64,000 bases of DNA from Arthrobacter sp. B2a2-09 (GCF_027587375.1 NZ_JAMXIC010000017.1:1-64000); one strand, 5' to 3'; numbered from the stretch's first letter, positions 24,677 through 32,959 are shown. The notes: generated by a model from the sequence alone, not told the origin. Translations and numbers: made by a program.

Positions 24677-25762
24677 CTAGAGTTCCAGCACCAGCCTCTC
24701 CCCGCGGCAGCGTGAAACACAAATCATCATCGTTTCGTTTGCAGCCCGTTCTTCGTCACTGAGAATTTCATCTCGATGATCGGGAATTCCAGCTAGAACC
24801 ACCGTTTCACACGTCCCACACGTTCCCTTTCGACAGGAATTCAACGCGGGAACTCCTGATCGCTGCAGGGCATCGAGAATTGTCTCGTTTTCCGCAACAT
24901 CAATTTCAATTCCGTCAACGGTTTCCACCACGAAAGGCGAGTTATCGCGAACAGCGTTCCCGATTTCCTGCCCCATCCCTGCTTCCCACCTGGAACCGGC
25001 GGGGGCAGAACCGCCCGGGCCGGCCCCGGCGTCGGACTCGTCGTGACCGAAGTCCTCAAAGAGCAGCTGCGGAACCACTCCGGTCCTGTTGGCCGAGCGG
25101 AGCTCACTGAGCAACCGCCGCGGGCCGCATGCGTAGACCGTTGAGTCCGCGTTGAGCCCTTCTTCCCGGAGGTAGCCGATCAAGTCCAGGGCGCCGGATT
25201 CCTCTTTGGCATGGAGCCTGCTCTTGGCCCCTGCGGGGTCGAGGCCGGCGATCTCGTCCAGGAAGGCCATGGAATGGACGTTGGACCCGAGATACAGCAG
25301 TCGCCACGGCTCACCGTTCATCTGCGCTGCACGGATCATCGGCAGGAGGGGCGTGATTCCGATCCCGCCGGCGATGAAAACCTTCTTCCCGGAACCCGCC
25401 GTTCCGCGGAAATTATTCTTGGGGCCTCGGACATGGAGGACATCCCCGGCCCGCAACACCTCATGGACAAAGCTCGAGCCGCCCCGGCCGGGTTGCTCGC
25501 GCAACACCGCGATACGCCACGCGGATCGATCAGCAGGCTCCGAGCACAGGGAGTACTGGCGCAGTATTCCGTTGGAAAGCAGCACATCGACGTGGGCGCC
25601 CGGCTCCCATACCGGCAGCGCACCGCCGTCGGGATCTCTGAGAATTACCGAAACGACGCCGTCCGCCTCCCTCCGCAGCTCGCTGACGGCTAGCTGGAAA
25701 AAGCCTTTTGCGGCGAGCACCGCAGTGCCCGGCGTGGCGGCGTCAGTGGCCTGGAGAGTCAT
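24677..25762 (-). CDS. PDR/VanB-type oxygenase reductase (flavin, NAD and 2Fe-2S domains)
   Basis: The 361-residue protein has the phthalate-dioxygenase-reductase domain order. A flavin domain (RQYSLCSEP at about 80) comes first, then an NAD domain (FIAGGIGITPLLPM and VYACGPRRLL). A C-terminal plant-type 2Fe-2S ferredoxin follows, with CRKGTCGTC and a distant fourth Cys (MMICVSRC). It passes electrons from NAD(P)H to an oxygenase. No Rieske oxygenase is in the window, so the divergent P450 is the obvious candidate partner. Its start, behind GGAGG, overlaps the lyase stop by 20 bases. Confidence 0.92.
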   Translation of the reverse strand: MTLQATDAATPGTAVLAAKGFFQLAVSELRREADGVVSVILRDPDGGALPVWEPGAHVDVLLSNGILRQYSLCSEPADRSAWRIAVLREQPGRGGSSFVHEVLRAGDVLHVRGPKNNFRGTAGSGKKVFIAGGIGITPLLPMIRAAQMNGEPWRLLYLGSNVHSMAFLDEIAGLDPAGAKSRLHAKEESGALDLIGYLREEGLNADSTVYACGPRRLLSELRSANRTGVVPQLLFEDFGHDESDAGAGPGGSAPAGSRWEAGMGQEIGNAVRDNSPFVVETVDGIEIDVAENETILDALQRSGVPALNSCRKGTCGTCETVVLAGIPDHRDEILSDEERAANETMMICVSRCRGERLVLEL

Positions 25763-27443
25763 CGCTGCCTCCGCCGATCGCGGCGTTCACCGCGGCCACC
25801 ACGGCCCCGGCGTGGACCAGTTCCCCGGCTTTGCGTAGCCGCGGATACAGGACAACGTCCTGCTTGATATGGTCGATTACCCGGCCGTCAGCCGCGGCAG
25901 TGGAACGCAGGAGGGCCAGTGCGGCCAGGCTCGCTGCGGCAGGCTTTGCACCTGCCGTGGCGGACATGTCCATTCGCAGTTCCAAGGCCTGCGCAGCCAT
26001 CAGCAGCTCCACGGCCACTACAGACTCGATGTTGGCAACAATCTGGCGCGCGTGCCGCCCGGCGTTGTTGGCCATGGACACGTGATCTTCCTGGTTGGCG
26101 CACGTCGGGATTGAGTCCACGCTGTCCGGGTGCGCGAGGGTCTTGCAGTCGGATACCAAGGCTGCGGCAAGATACTGGGGCAGCATGTAGCCGCAGTCCA
26201 TACCGATCTGCTTGCTGGCAACGAGCATGTCCGGAAGGCCCCGGTTGAGGGTGCCGTCGTCGAGCCTGAAGAGCCTGCGCTCCGTGATGCTGCCGATTTC
26301 GGTCACCACAATCGAGATGAAGTCTGCCGCGAATGCCACATACTCGGCGTGGAAGTTCCCGCCCGAGACCGCCTTGAGCGTGCGGGTGGAAGGCAGCGAC
26401 GGGAAGATCAGGGGGTTGTCGGTGGCGGCATTGATCTCGTTGTCGATGATGCCGGCGGCGAACTCCAAAGTGTCCTTGACGGGACCGAAAACCTGCGGAA
26501 TGCAGCGCAGCGAGTATGCGTCTTGGGGCGGCTGGCGCACAGGGTCCCGCCCGGCGTCGCCGTCCACCAAACCACTGCCGGAGAGGAGCTCGCGCAGCCG
26601 AGCAGCCACCTCGATCTGGCCGCGCTGGCCACGGGCCTGGTGGAGCTCGTCAATGAAGGCATCTCCAAAGCCCAGGAGTGCCTCGATGGTCATGGCCGCG
26701 GTGATCTGGGCGGTTTCGAGGAGGTTCTGAGCGTCGTACAGGGCCAACGCGGCCTGGGCACAGGAGAAAGAGGTGCCATTCAAAAGCGCCAGGCCGTCCT
26801 TGGCACCCAGCGGCAGCCGCTCGATTCCCGCATGGGCCATGGCCGCGATCCCGGACACCACCGTACCGTCCACAAAAGCCTCGCCGGAGTCGAGATCCTC
26901 GTCATCGCCGATGTGGGAGCGCGACATGACAATCGCCACGTGGGCCAGCGGGATGAGGTCGCCGGAAGCGCCCAGGGAACCATATTCCGGGATCGCCGGG
27001 TACACGCCGCGGTTGAGCATCTCGGCCAACGTCTTCACGATGTCTGCCCGAACGCCGGAATAGCCCTGCGTGAGGCTGACGATGCGGATGAACATGGTCG
27101 CCCGCACCACTTCTTCGTCGACGTAGCGGCCGACACCGGCGGCGTTGGAGAGGACCAGGCGTCGTGAGAGCTCGGCGGCGTCGGACGGTTCATCGAAGGC
27201 CTTGCGGCCGGCGAGGGAACCGAAGCCGGTGTTGATGCTGTAGATCGGCGCGGTTTCCTTCCCGGCCCGCATGTCATCCATGATGCCGTTGAGCCAGTCC
27301 TCGCTGGGCTTCATCCGGGCCAGGGCTGCCGGATCCACCACGACGGGACGCCGGTAGCGCGCAACCTGGATCAGATCCTGCAGGGTTGCACGGTGAGTCC
27401 CCAGCACCACTGGTGCTGTATCAAGCAGAGTTTCGAGCGTCAT
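25743..27443 (-). CDS. Aromatic amino acid/histidine ammonia-lyase family (MIO enzyme)
   Basis: The 566-residue protein belongs to the HAL/PAL/TAL family, which removes ammonia from aryl-alanines to give aryl-acrylates. The MIO-forming triad A159-S160-G161 is in GSLGASGDLIPLAH. Catalytic Tyr68 lies in YSINTGFG, and the HAL-like segments QDAYSLRC, SGGNFHAE and NQEDHVSM (Glu452) are present. At the selectivity position where HAL has LVLSHAAG, this protein has LVLSNAAG (Asn100). True HAL is about 510 residues; this one is longer, with insertions near 290-305. Context with a P450 and reductase, and no hutU, hutI or hutG, argues against plain histidine use. The substrate is unknown. Confidence 0.9.
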   Translation of the reverse strand: MTLETLLDTAPVVLGTHRATLQDLIQVARYRRPVVVDPAALARMKPSEDWLNGIMDDMRAGKETAPIYSINTGFGSLAGRKAFDEPSDAAELSRRLVLSNAAGVGRYVDEEVVRATMFIRIVSLTQGYSGVRADIVKTLAEMLNRGVYPAIPEYGSLGASGDLIPLAHVAIVMSRSHIGDDEDLDSGEAFVDGTVVSGIAAMAHAGIERLPLGAKDGLALLNGTSFSCAQAALALYDAQNLLETAQITAAMTIEALLGFGDAFIDELHQARGQRGQIEVAARLRELLSGSGLVDGDAGRDPVRQPPQDAYSLRCIPQVFGPVKDTLEFAAGIIDNEINAATDNPLIFPSLPSTRTLKAVSGGNFHAEYVAFAADFISIVVTEIGSITERRLFRLDDGTLNRGLPDMLVASKQIGMDCGYMLPQYLAAALVSDCKTLAHPDSVDSIPTCANQEDHVSMANNAGRHARQIVANIESVVAVELLMAAQALELRMDMSATAGAKPAAASLAALALLRSTAAADGRVIDHIKQDVVLYPRLRKAGELVHAGAVVAAVNAAIGGGSDDSPGH

Positions 27444-28212
27444 CGCTTACCTCTCGGGTTGTTCTGCGGCTTGCGAGGGAACCAAGCGACGCCGCCAGGT
27501 TCTCCGCTGCCTCGTTCATTGTCTTCAAAGTCGAATTCAGCCAAGCCCGGGACCCGCAGCGGTTCTCCGGGCCGGCCACGTTGAGCGCGCAAACCGCCTC
27601 GCCGTCCAGCATCACCGGTACGGCCACCGAGACGGCGCCTGGATCCAGCTCGCCCCGGGAAACCGCCCAGCCGGAAGATCGGATCTGCGCAAGGCTGAGC
27701 AGAATCTGCTCAGCGGACGGCGAGTTTTCAGTGAAGCGCGGAAGGTCGCCGTCGAGCACTTGGCGTACGACGTCGGACGGAGCCCAAGCGAGCAGCGTCC
27801 GGGGGCCGGCGCCCGCCGTCAGCGGCAGGAGTTCATTGACAGCGAAAGTGTATTTGAAGGCTTTGTCCGGCTCTGCGCGGCGCAGGCACATGGCCTGCGT
27901 ACCCACCCGGATCACCATCACGGCGGTTTCCCCGACGGCATCCACGATGCTTTTTAGCACAGCCGTGCCAACTTCTGCGAGATGGCTCTGCGTGAGGTGC
28001 CGCCCGGACAAAGCCAACAGCGCGTGCCCCGGCCGATAGATGCCCGCGTCCTCCTGGACGAATCCACGCTCGCGAAGCTGGCGAAAATAGCGATAGGTGG
28101 TGCTCACGGGAATGCCCAGCTTGAGCGCCACACCCTCCACGGTGGCATCTCCGCTGTCCGCGATTTCCGAGAGGATCATGAGGCCCCGCTCAAACGAAGT
28201 GTGGGTTGCCAC
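27421..28212 (-). CDS. IclR family transcriptional regulator
   Basis: The 263-residue protein has an N-terminal winged helix (VEGVALKLGIPVSTTYRYFRQL, about 24-45) and the IclR effector domain (AVMVIRVGTQAMCLRR to GAVSVAVPVMLDG). IclR proteins sense aromatic or organic acids. The start is GTG at 28212 behind a perfect GGAGG site; a longer upstream frame would cross the divergent promoter. Its 3' end overlaps the lyase gene by 23 bases, so it is translated with the enzymes. It is divergent from the P450 gene and probably controls both directions. Confidence 0.92.
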   Translation of the reverse strand: MATHTSFERGLMILSEIADSGDATVEGVALKLGIPVSTTYRYFRQLRERGFVQEDAGIYRPGHALLALSGRHLTQSHLAEVGTAVLKSIVDAVGETAVMVIRVGTQAMCLRRAEPDKAFKYTFAVNELLPLTAGAGPRTLLAWAPSDVVRQVLDGDLPRFTENSPSAEQILLSLAQIRSSGWAVSRGELDPGAVSVAVPVMLDGEAVCALNVAGPENRCGSRAWLNSTLKTMNEAAENLAASLGSLASRRTTREVSDDARNSA

Positions 28213-28297
28213 GGTATGCCTCCTTCCTGGATCGATCACCCTGTGTCGCGGGTCACGAACTGATCGTGCAGGGTGCCAAAGCATTGCGACAAACCAG

Positions 28298-28316
28298 ATT
28301 CCCACAGAGTGAGAAT
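28298..28316. promoter_or_regulatory. Probable IclR operator between the IclR and P450 genes
   Basis: ATTCCCAC-AGA-GTGAGAAT is an inverted repeat with 7 of 8 matching positions. It lies in the 224-base divergent spacer, 85 bases from the IclR start and 120 from the P450 start. Its position and dyad form suit an IclR tetramer site. The rest of the spacer holds no gene. Confidence 0.6.
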
Positions 28317-28436
28317 GATGTTTAGCCGCTGCTCTTTGAGACCGATACTTTGATGCCACGAATCCGCTTGTCCAGTCCTGCAGGAGTTGGCCCGCAGATT
28401 GGATCTCAGCAAAAATCGACAGTAATGAGGCCCACG

Positions 28437-29654
28437 ATGTCACTCAGCACGCCCCCGCAAACCATTCCCGTCTTGTCGGGCTTGCAGGACGATCCCTACA
28501 CGGACGAGAACCTCACCAACCCGTATCCCCTGTTCGAACGCATGCGGGCGGCCGGACCAGCAGTGTGGCTTGAGAAATACGGGGTCCTGGCCTTCGCTGG
28601 CTTCGAGGAATGCAAGGAGATCCTGGAGGACTACCGCACGTTCATCTCAAGTGCTGGCGTCGGCCCCAAGAACCTGCACCACGAGCCCGCTTGGCGTCCG
28701 CAAGGCATCCTGGAATCGGATCCCCCCGTACACGGACCCATGCGCGCGGCAATGGCGGGTGTCATTTCTCCGCGCGGCGTGCGCTCCCTGAGGGCCCGGT
28801 TTGAAGAGTTCGCCGAAGAGCTGGTGGACAGCCTGATCGAGCGGGAAACGTTCGACGGCGTCACCGACCTCGCCGAGTTGTTTCCGATCCGCGTCTTTGG
28901 CGACGCGGTCGGAATCCCCCGCGAAGGCCGCGAAGCCAATCTGCTGCCGCACGGAGCCGTGAACTTCAGCTCCTTCGGGCCCGACGACGAACGGTCCCGC
29001 GAGTTCTTCGAAAAAGGCGAACCCACCCACCGCTGGGTCATGGACAACTGCGCCCGGGAAAGCCTCTCCCCGGATGGCTTGGGGGCCCAGATCTGGGAAT
29101 TCGCGGACCGCGGCGAGATTACCTCTGAACAGGCAGCGCTGCTGGTGCGGGCCATGCTCTCCGCCGGCTTGGACACCACCGTGTTCTCGATCGGGAACAC
29201 CCTGCAGGCCTTGGCAGCACACCCGAAGCAATGGGCCGGCTTGCACGCCAACCCCCGGCTGGCCAAGTTCGCGATAGACGAAGCGCTCAGGTACGAATCA
29301 CCGTTCCAGTCCTTCTTCCGGACCGTTGCAACGGAAACCGTGTTCCGGGGCATCCCGCTGGCGGCAGGCGCCAAGGTACTGCTCTTCATGGGCTCGGCCA
29401 ACCGGGATGTTGCGCATTGGGGTGCCACGGCCAACGAGTTCATGATCGACCGCAACGCCGGCGGCCACCTGGCCTTCGGCATGGGCATCCACCAATGCGT
29501 GGGCCAGCCGATATCCCGGCTTGAGATGGATGTGCTGTTCACGGCCATGGCCAAGCGGATCAAGGCTATCGAGCTGGTGGGCGCGCCCCTGCCGTACCTC
29601 CACAACACCCTCCGGGGATGGCGCTCCCTCCCGCTGCGCATCAAGGCGGCATAG
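28437..29654 (+). CDS. Cytochrome P450, CYP199-like
   Basis: The 405-residue P450 has the I-helix SAGLDTTVFSIGN, the ExxR region (DEALRYESP), SANRDVAHWG and the heme loop HLAFGMGIHQCVGQPISRLE with the Cys ligand. From memory, the order and wording of WRPQGILESDPPVHGPMRA, SAGLDTT, FFRTVATETVF and NTLRGWRSLP resemble CYP199A enzymes. Those oxidise para-substituted benzoates and cinnamates, for example by O-demethylation. The ATG at 28437 follows GAGG by six bases. No ferredoxin gene adjoins; the PDR-type reductase across the divergent promoter may serve instead. A repeat array begins 12 bases after the stop. Confidence 0.93.
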   Translation: MSLSTPPQTIPVLSGLQDDPYTDENLTNPYPLFERMRAAGPAVWLEKYGVLAFAGFEECKEILEDYRTFISSAGVGPKNLHHEPAWRPQGILESDPPVHGPMRAAMAGVISPRGVRSLRARFEEFAEELVDSLIERETFDGVTDLAELFPIRVFGDAVGIPREGREANLLPHGAVNFSSFGPDDERSREFFEKGEPTHRWVMDNCARESLSPDGLGAQIWEFADRGEITSEQAALLVRAMLSAGLDTTVFSIGNTLQALAAHPKQWAGLHANPRLAKFAIDEALRYESPFQSFFRTVATETVFRGIPLAAGAKVLLFMGSANRDVAHWGATANEFMIDRNAGGHLAFGMGIHQCVGQPISRLEMDVLFTAMAKRIKAIELVGAPLPYLHNTLRGWRSLPLRIKAA

Positions 29655-29665
29655 CTTCGATCCCA

Positions 29666-29999
29666 GCTCACTTTTGGGGCAATTTTCCAGAACGCTCGCT
29701 CACCTATGGGGCATTTTTCGACAACCCTCGCTCACCTATGACCGGATTCCACCCGACGCTCGCTCACCTATGGGGCATTTTTCGACAACCCTCGCTCACC
29801 TCTGACCGGATTCCACCCGGCGCTCGCTCACCTCTGACCCGTGAGAGCCGAACGCTCCTGCACGCCCGGCGTCGCGCCGCCGTAAAAGTGAGCGAGCGTC
29901 CGCCCAAAAGGCGACAAAAGTGAGCGAGCGTCCGCCCAAAAGGCGACAAAAGTGAGCGAGCGTCCGCCAAAAAGGCGACAAACGTGAGCGAGCGTCGGG
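29666..29999. repeat. Converging repeat array 2
   Basis: This fills most of the 426-base spacer 29655-30080 between the convergent P450 and C45 genes. The left half alternates two forms of CTCGCTCACCTATG units, one continuing GGGCATTTTTCGACAA and the other ACCGGATTCCACCCG. The right half has three units AGTGAGCGAGCG with the CCGCCCAAAAGGCG core and a last variant ending in CGTCGGGG. The two halves point at each other across about 45 unrelated bases (29837-29884). Confidence 0.88.
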
Positions 30000-30012
30000 G
30001 GGGGTAGTGCGC

Positions 30013-30050
30013 GACGGCGGTCTGCCGCACCGGTGCGGCAGACCGGCCGT
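30013..30050. terminator. Very long GC-rich palindrome between convergent genes
   Basis: CGGTCTGCCGCACC at 30018-30031 is followed at once by its exact complement (30032-30045), a 28-base perfect palindrome. Flanking GACGG and CCGTC extend the stem with one bulge. It has no T run. It stands 30 bases after the stop of the C45 gene (-) and next to repeat array 2, so a two-way stop or mRNA-end stabiliser is the simplest reading. Confidence 0.7.
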
Positions 30051-30080
30051 CGGCGTCGGTGCTGTTCCGCGAAGGCTTGC

Positions 30081-31163
30081 TCAGCCGGCCGGCGGCGTCA
30101 TGACGAACCACTCCTGGGCGCGGGCGTCGATCGGCGTGCCGTTGGCGACCCGCATTTCCCGCTTGCGGTTTTCCATGGTGACGGTGGCCAGGGTGGCCCA
30201 GCGGTTGCCGAACGTCGCACCGGGCTTGGGGACGCAGCAGATTCCGGGCTGGTCAGGATCGGAGTACAGGAAGGGCAGGATGTCGTCGACGCCGGTCGAT
30301 TCCGGATACCTGCCGAGCCGCGAATGTACCAACGCCAGCCGGTCCTGCGAGTCGGGGTCGTACAGGCCTGGCTTTTCGCCTTTGCCCAGGGCGTGATCCA
30401 GGAAATGGTTGGTGTGTGCGAGGGTTCCCTTTTCCGGCAAAACAACGACCACCGAAGCAGGACTGATTTCCGCAGTGACAGCCTTTGTTTCGTCCATGAT
30501 CGTCAACGCGCTGGAGGTAGTGACGCGAGCGGAGCGCACAATCTCCACGGCTTCCTCCACCGAGGACGCGTTGGCCAGTATTTCTGCCGTGAGCAGGTGT
30601 ATCGGCACCCCGCTCGGCCGATCATCGACGTGACCCAGGATGTTTAAGAAGACTGACACTCCGGCGTCGTTCATTCCGATCTTGCTCAGCATGCCGTGCT
30701 CCGTCAGCCCTACGAAATTCCGTTTGGTTCCGGCCACGCTCTGGAGGTGCCAGTGCGGGTCGAGCTCTTCGTGCCAGTCCCAGGTCTGCACGCCGAAAAC
30801 ATGATCGGCCACCCTGCCTATGGTGGAGCATTCGCCCGGCCTGGTCCCGAGCGCCTGCGACAGGACTTCGGTCCGGGCGTTGAGGGCACCGATCTGCCAG
30901 AGGTCCACGCCAGCACCGGAGGCGACACCCCTCATCTCATCGAGCAGTCCGGGCGACCAGTCCGCCACCTCATCCATGATCCGTTCCGCGTCGGCGCGCA
31001 CGGTTTCCTGCTTGACGCCGACCGTGTGGAAGAGCTTCCGGTAGAGCTCGAGGCCGCCCAGGAGGCGCTCTCCCAGCGCTTCGCTGCGTTGGACTCCCCG
31101 TTCAAAGGGGCTCAAGGCATCGATGGCGATGATGGCACGTCGGGTCTCGATTTTCTGGTTCAT
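30081..31163 (-). CDS. C45 family autoproteolytic acyltransferase/hydrolase
   Basis: The 360-residue protein resembles acyl-CoA:isopenicillin N acyltransferase-type NTN hydrolases. ALNARTEVL is followed by the self-processing nucleophile in PGECSTIGR (Cys112), then VFGVQTWDWHEEL and HEGTLAHTN-like strands (LPEKGTLAHTNHFLD). Such enzymes cleave themselves before the Cys and hydrolyse or transfer N-acyl amides. It is the last gene of the oligopeptide-type ABC operon, 6 bases after the second ATPase gene. Its substrate is therefore probably an imported acylated amino acid or peptide. There is no signal peptide. Specificity is unknown. Confidence 0.9.
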   Translation of the reverse strand: MNQKIETRRAIIAIDALSPFERGVQRSEALGERLLGGLELYRKLFHTVGVKQETVRADAERIMDEVADWSPGLLDEMRGVASGAGVDLWQIGALNARTEVLSQALGTRPGECSTIGRVADHVFGVQTWDWHEELDPHWHLQSVAGTKRNFVGLTEHGMLSKIGMNDAGVSVFLNILGHVDDRPSGVPIHLLTAEILANASSVEEAVEIVRSARVTTSSALTIMDETKAVTAEISPASVVVVLPEKGTLAHTNHFLDHALGKGEKPGLYDPDSQDRLALVHSRLGRYPESTGVDDILPFLYSDPDQPGICCVPKPGATFGNRWATLATVTMENRKREMRVANGTPIDARAQEWFVMTPPAG

Positions 31164-31169
31164 GGATGA

Positions 31170-31997
31170 CTAACTCGCGATCTCTGAATTGAGGTGTTCT
31201 ATGACTCCGCGCCGCGGCTTCCAGCCGGGCTTCGGCGCGCACTCCAAAAGGAGCTGGGTGTAAGGGGACTGCGGACGGTCGAGCACGTCGTCGGCAGTTC
31301 CCCGTTCGAGGACCTGTCCGTGGCGCATGACAATCACGTCGTCTGCAAAGTTGCGGACCACTGACAAGTCATGGGTGATGAAAAGGTAGCTCAGGCCCCT
31401 GTCGCGCCGCAGTGCATGCAGGAGTTCCAGGACCTGCGCCTGCACTGAGACGTCGAGGGCGGAGACCGCCTCGTCAAGCACGATGATTTTGGGTTCAGCG
31501 GCGAAGGCTCGTGCGATGGCAACGCGCTGTTTCTGGCCGCCTGACAAGGCAGAGGGCAGTGATTGAGCGTGGGAATCAGTCAGGCCCACGCTCTTGAAGA
31601 GCTCCGAAACCCGTTGCTTGCGCTGCGAGGCAGTGAGCGGGAAATGGGCACGGAGGACCTCGTCAACGGCGCTGCCCACCGGCAAACGCCGGTTCAGGGA
31701 ACCGTTGGGGTCCTGGAAAACCATTTGCACTGCGCGGGCACGGGCACGCTGTTCCTTTCGCTTGAGCGACGCCGTGACAAGAGTGCCGGCAATGGCCACC
31801 TCGCCCGAATCCTTGGTCTCGAGCCCGACAAGAACCCGCGCCAGGGTGGTCTTGCCTGAACCGGATTCGCCCACCACCGCCATGCAGCTGCCTTCCCGCA
31901 CCGCCACGGACACGTCGTCCAGGGCCCGGACCGGCTCGTGTTTTCGGCTGGTCCGGAAGGTCTTGTTGAGGCCTGATATTTCGATGATGTTCGCCAT
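31170..31997 (-). CDS. Oligopeptide-type ABC transporter ATP-binding protein (DppF/OppF-like)
   Basis: The 275-residue ATPase has Walker A GESGSGKTT, Q-loop MVFQDPNGSLN, signature LSGGQKQR, Walker B IIVLDEAVSALD and the C-terminal extension RPQSPYTQLLLECAP found in peptide transporters. The ATG at 31997 shares its A with the TGA of the previous ATPase gene. It pairs with that ATPase to power the DppB/DppC channel. The usual Thr in the DEPTSALD motif is replaced (DEAVSALD), a mild variation. Confidence 0.95.
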   Translation of the reverse strand: MANIIEISGLNKTFRTSRKHEPVRALDDVSVAVREGSCMAVVGESGSGKTTLARVLVGLETKDSGEVAIAGTLVTASLKRKEQRARARAVQMVFQDPNGSLNRRLPVGSAVDEVLRAHFPLTASQRKQRVSELFKSVGLTDSHAQSLPSALSGGQKQRVAIARAFAAEPKIIVLDEAVSALDVSVQAQVLELLHALRRDRGLSYLFITHDLSVVRNFADDVIVMRHGQVLERGTADDVLDRPQSPYTQLLLECAPKPGWKPRRGVIEHLNSEIAS

Positions 31998-32959
31998 CAC
32001 AGGGTGCTCCCAATCTGTGTCTCGGCGGAAAGTTCCGCGACCGCGGGCCCGCCGGAGGTGAGGGTCCCGACGCCGGTGCTGCCGCCGTCGTGCGGCCCGC
32101 CGCCAGTGAGGGGCCCGCCGGAGGTGAGGGTCCCGACGCCGGTGCTGCCGCCGTCGTCGTGCGCTTGCGGTGGGGCGCCGTTCAGCGTCGGCCGGATGCT
32201 CATCAGCATCTGGGTGTACGGGTGCTGGGGGTTGTCGCGGATCTGCTCCGGAGTGCCGATTTCCACGATTTCCCCGTATCGCATGACCGCCAGGCGGTCC
32301 GTGACCGCGGCCGCCAGATCGAGATCGTGCGTCACGAAGATCATGGACATCCCGAGGTCCCGCCGTTTTTCGTCGAGGATGGCCGCAACCTCAGCCTGTG
32401 TGGTGACGTCGAGGGCCGTCGTCGGTTCGTCTGCCAGCAGCAGCCGCGGCCTGCCGGAGATGGCGCCGGCGATCACAACGCGTTGGAGCATGCCTCCTGA
32501 CAATTGATGCGGAAACGCCTTCAGAACGCGGTCGACGCTGCGGATTCCCACTTGCTCAAGCATCTCGCCCGCGCGGATTCGCGCAGCTTTGGCGTTGCGG
32601 CCATGGGCATCCGCCATGCCTTCGAGCAGGTAGGTCTCGATCGGCAGTACCGGATTGAGCGAGGCATGTGGATTCTGCGAAATCAGGGCGATCTTGCTCG
32701 CGCGAAGCCTGCGCATCCGCTGTCCGGGCAGGGTCCTGAGATTCTCCCCGTCGAAAACAATATCCCCGGTGACCGCGGAGTTGCGCGGCTCGATCCCAAG
32801 GATGCAGCGCAGGGTCATCGACTTTCCGCTGCCCGATTCGCCCACCAAACCGATTGCTTCACCGCGCTCGATGGTGAGCGATATTCCCTTGAGTACGGGC
32901 TTGTTGGCCCCGGACTCGGGGTCGATGATGCCGAGCTCCAGGTTGCTGATGTCAATCAT
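31997..32959 (-). CDS. Oligopeptide-type ABC transporter ATP-binding protein (DppD/OppD-like) with repeat tail
   Basis: The 320-residue ATPase has Walker A GESGSGKSM, signature LSGGMLQR, Walker B LLLADEPTTALD and the peptide-transporter extension NPQHPYTQMLMSIRPTL. Beyond that it carries a roughly 50-residue Gly/Ser/Thr-rich tail in which DGGSTGVGTLTSGGP occurs twice, an oddity caused by a 66-bp in-frame duplication. The start at 32959 overlaps the DppC stop by ATGA. The tail removes the usual Cys-rich end seen in OppD relatives. Confidence 0.94.
   Translation of the reverse strand: MIDISNLELGIIDPESGANKPVLKGISLTIERGEAIGLVGESGSGKSMTLRCILGIEPRNSAVTGDIVFDGENLRTLPGQRMRRLRASKIALISQNPHASLNPVLPIETYLLEGMADAHGRNAKAARIRAGEMLEQVGIRSVDRVLKAFPHQLSGGMLQRVVIAGAISGRPRLLLADEPTTALDVTTQAEVAAILDEKRRDLGMSMIFVTHDLDLAAAVTDRLAVMRYGEIVEIGTPEQIRDNPQHPYTQMLMSIRPTLNGAPPQAHDDGGSTGVGTLTSGGPLTGGGPHDGGSTGVGTLTSGGPAVAELSAETQIGSTL
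32045..32157. repeat. 47-bp direct repeat with 66-bp period inside the DppD-like gene
   Basis: Bases 32045-32091 and 32111-32157 are identical over 47 positions (both start GGGCCCGCCGGAGGTGAGGG). The period is 22 codons, so the reading frame is kept and the protein tail is duplicated. This looks like recent slippage or unequal exchange in a non-essential tail. Confidence 0.9.

Noticed and set aside
25743..27443. Plain histidine-utilisation (hutH) gene
   Set aside because: The selectivity His is Asn, the protein is longer than HAL, and no hutU, hutI or hutG gene is in the window; the family assignment is kept but not the symbol.
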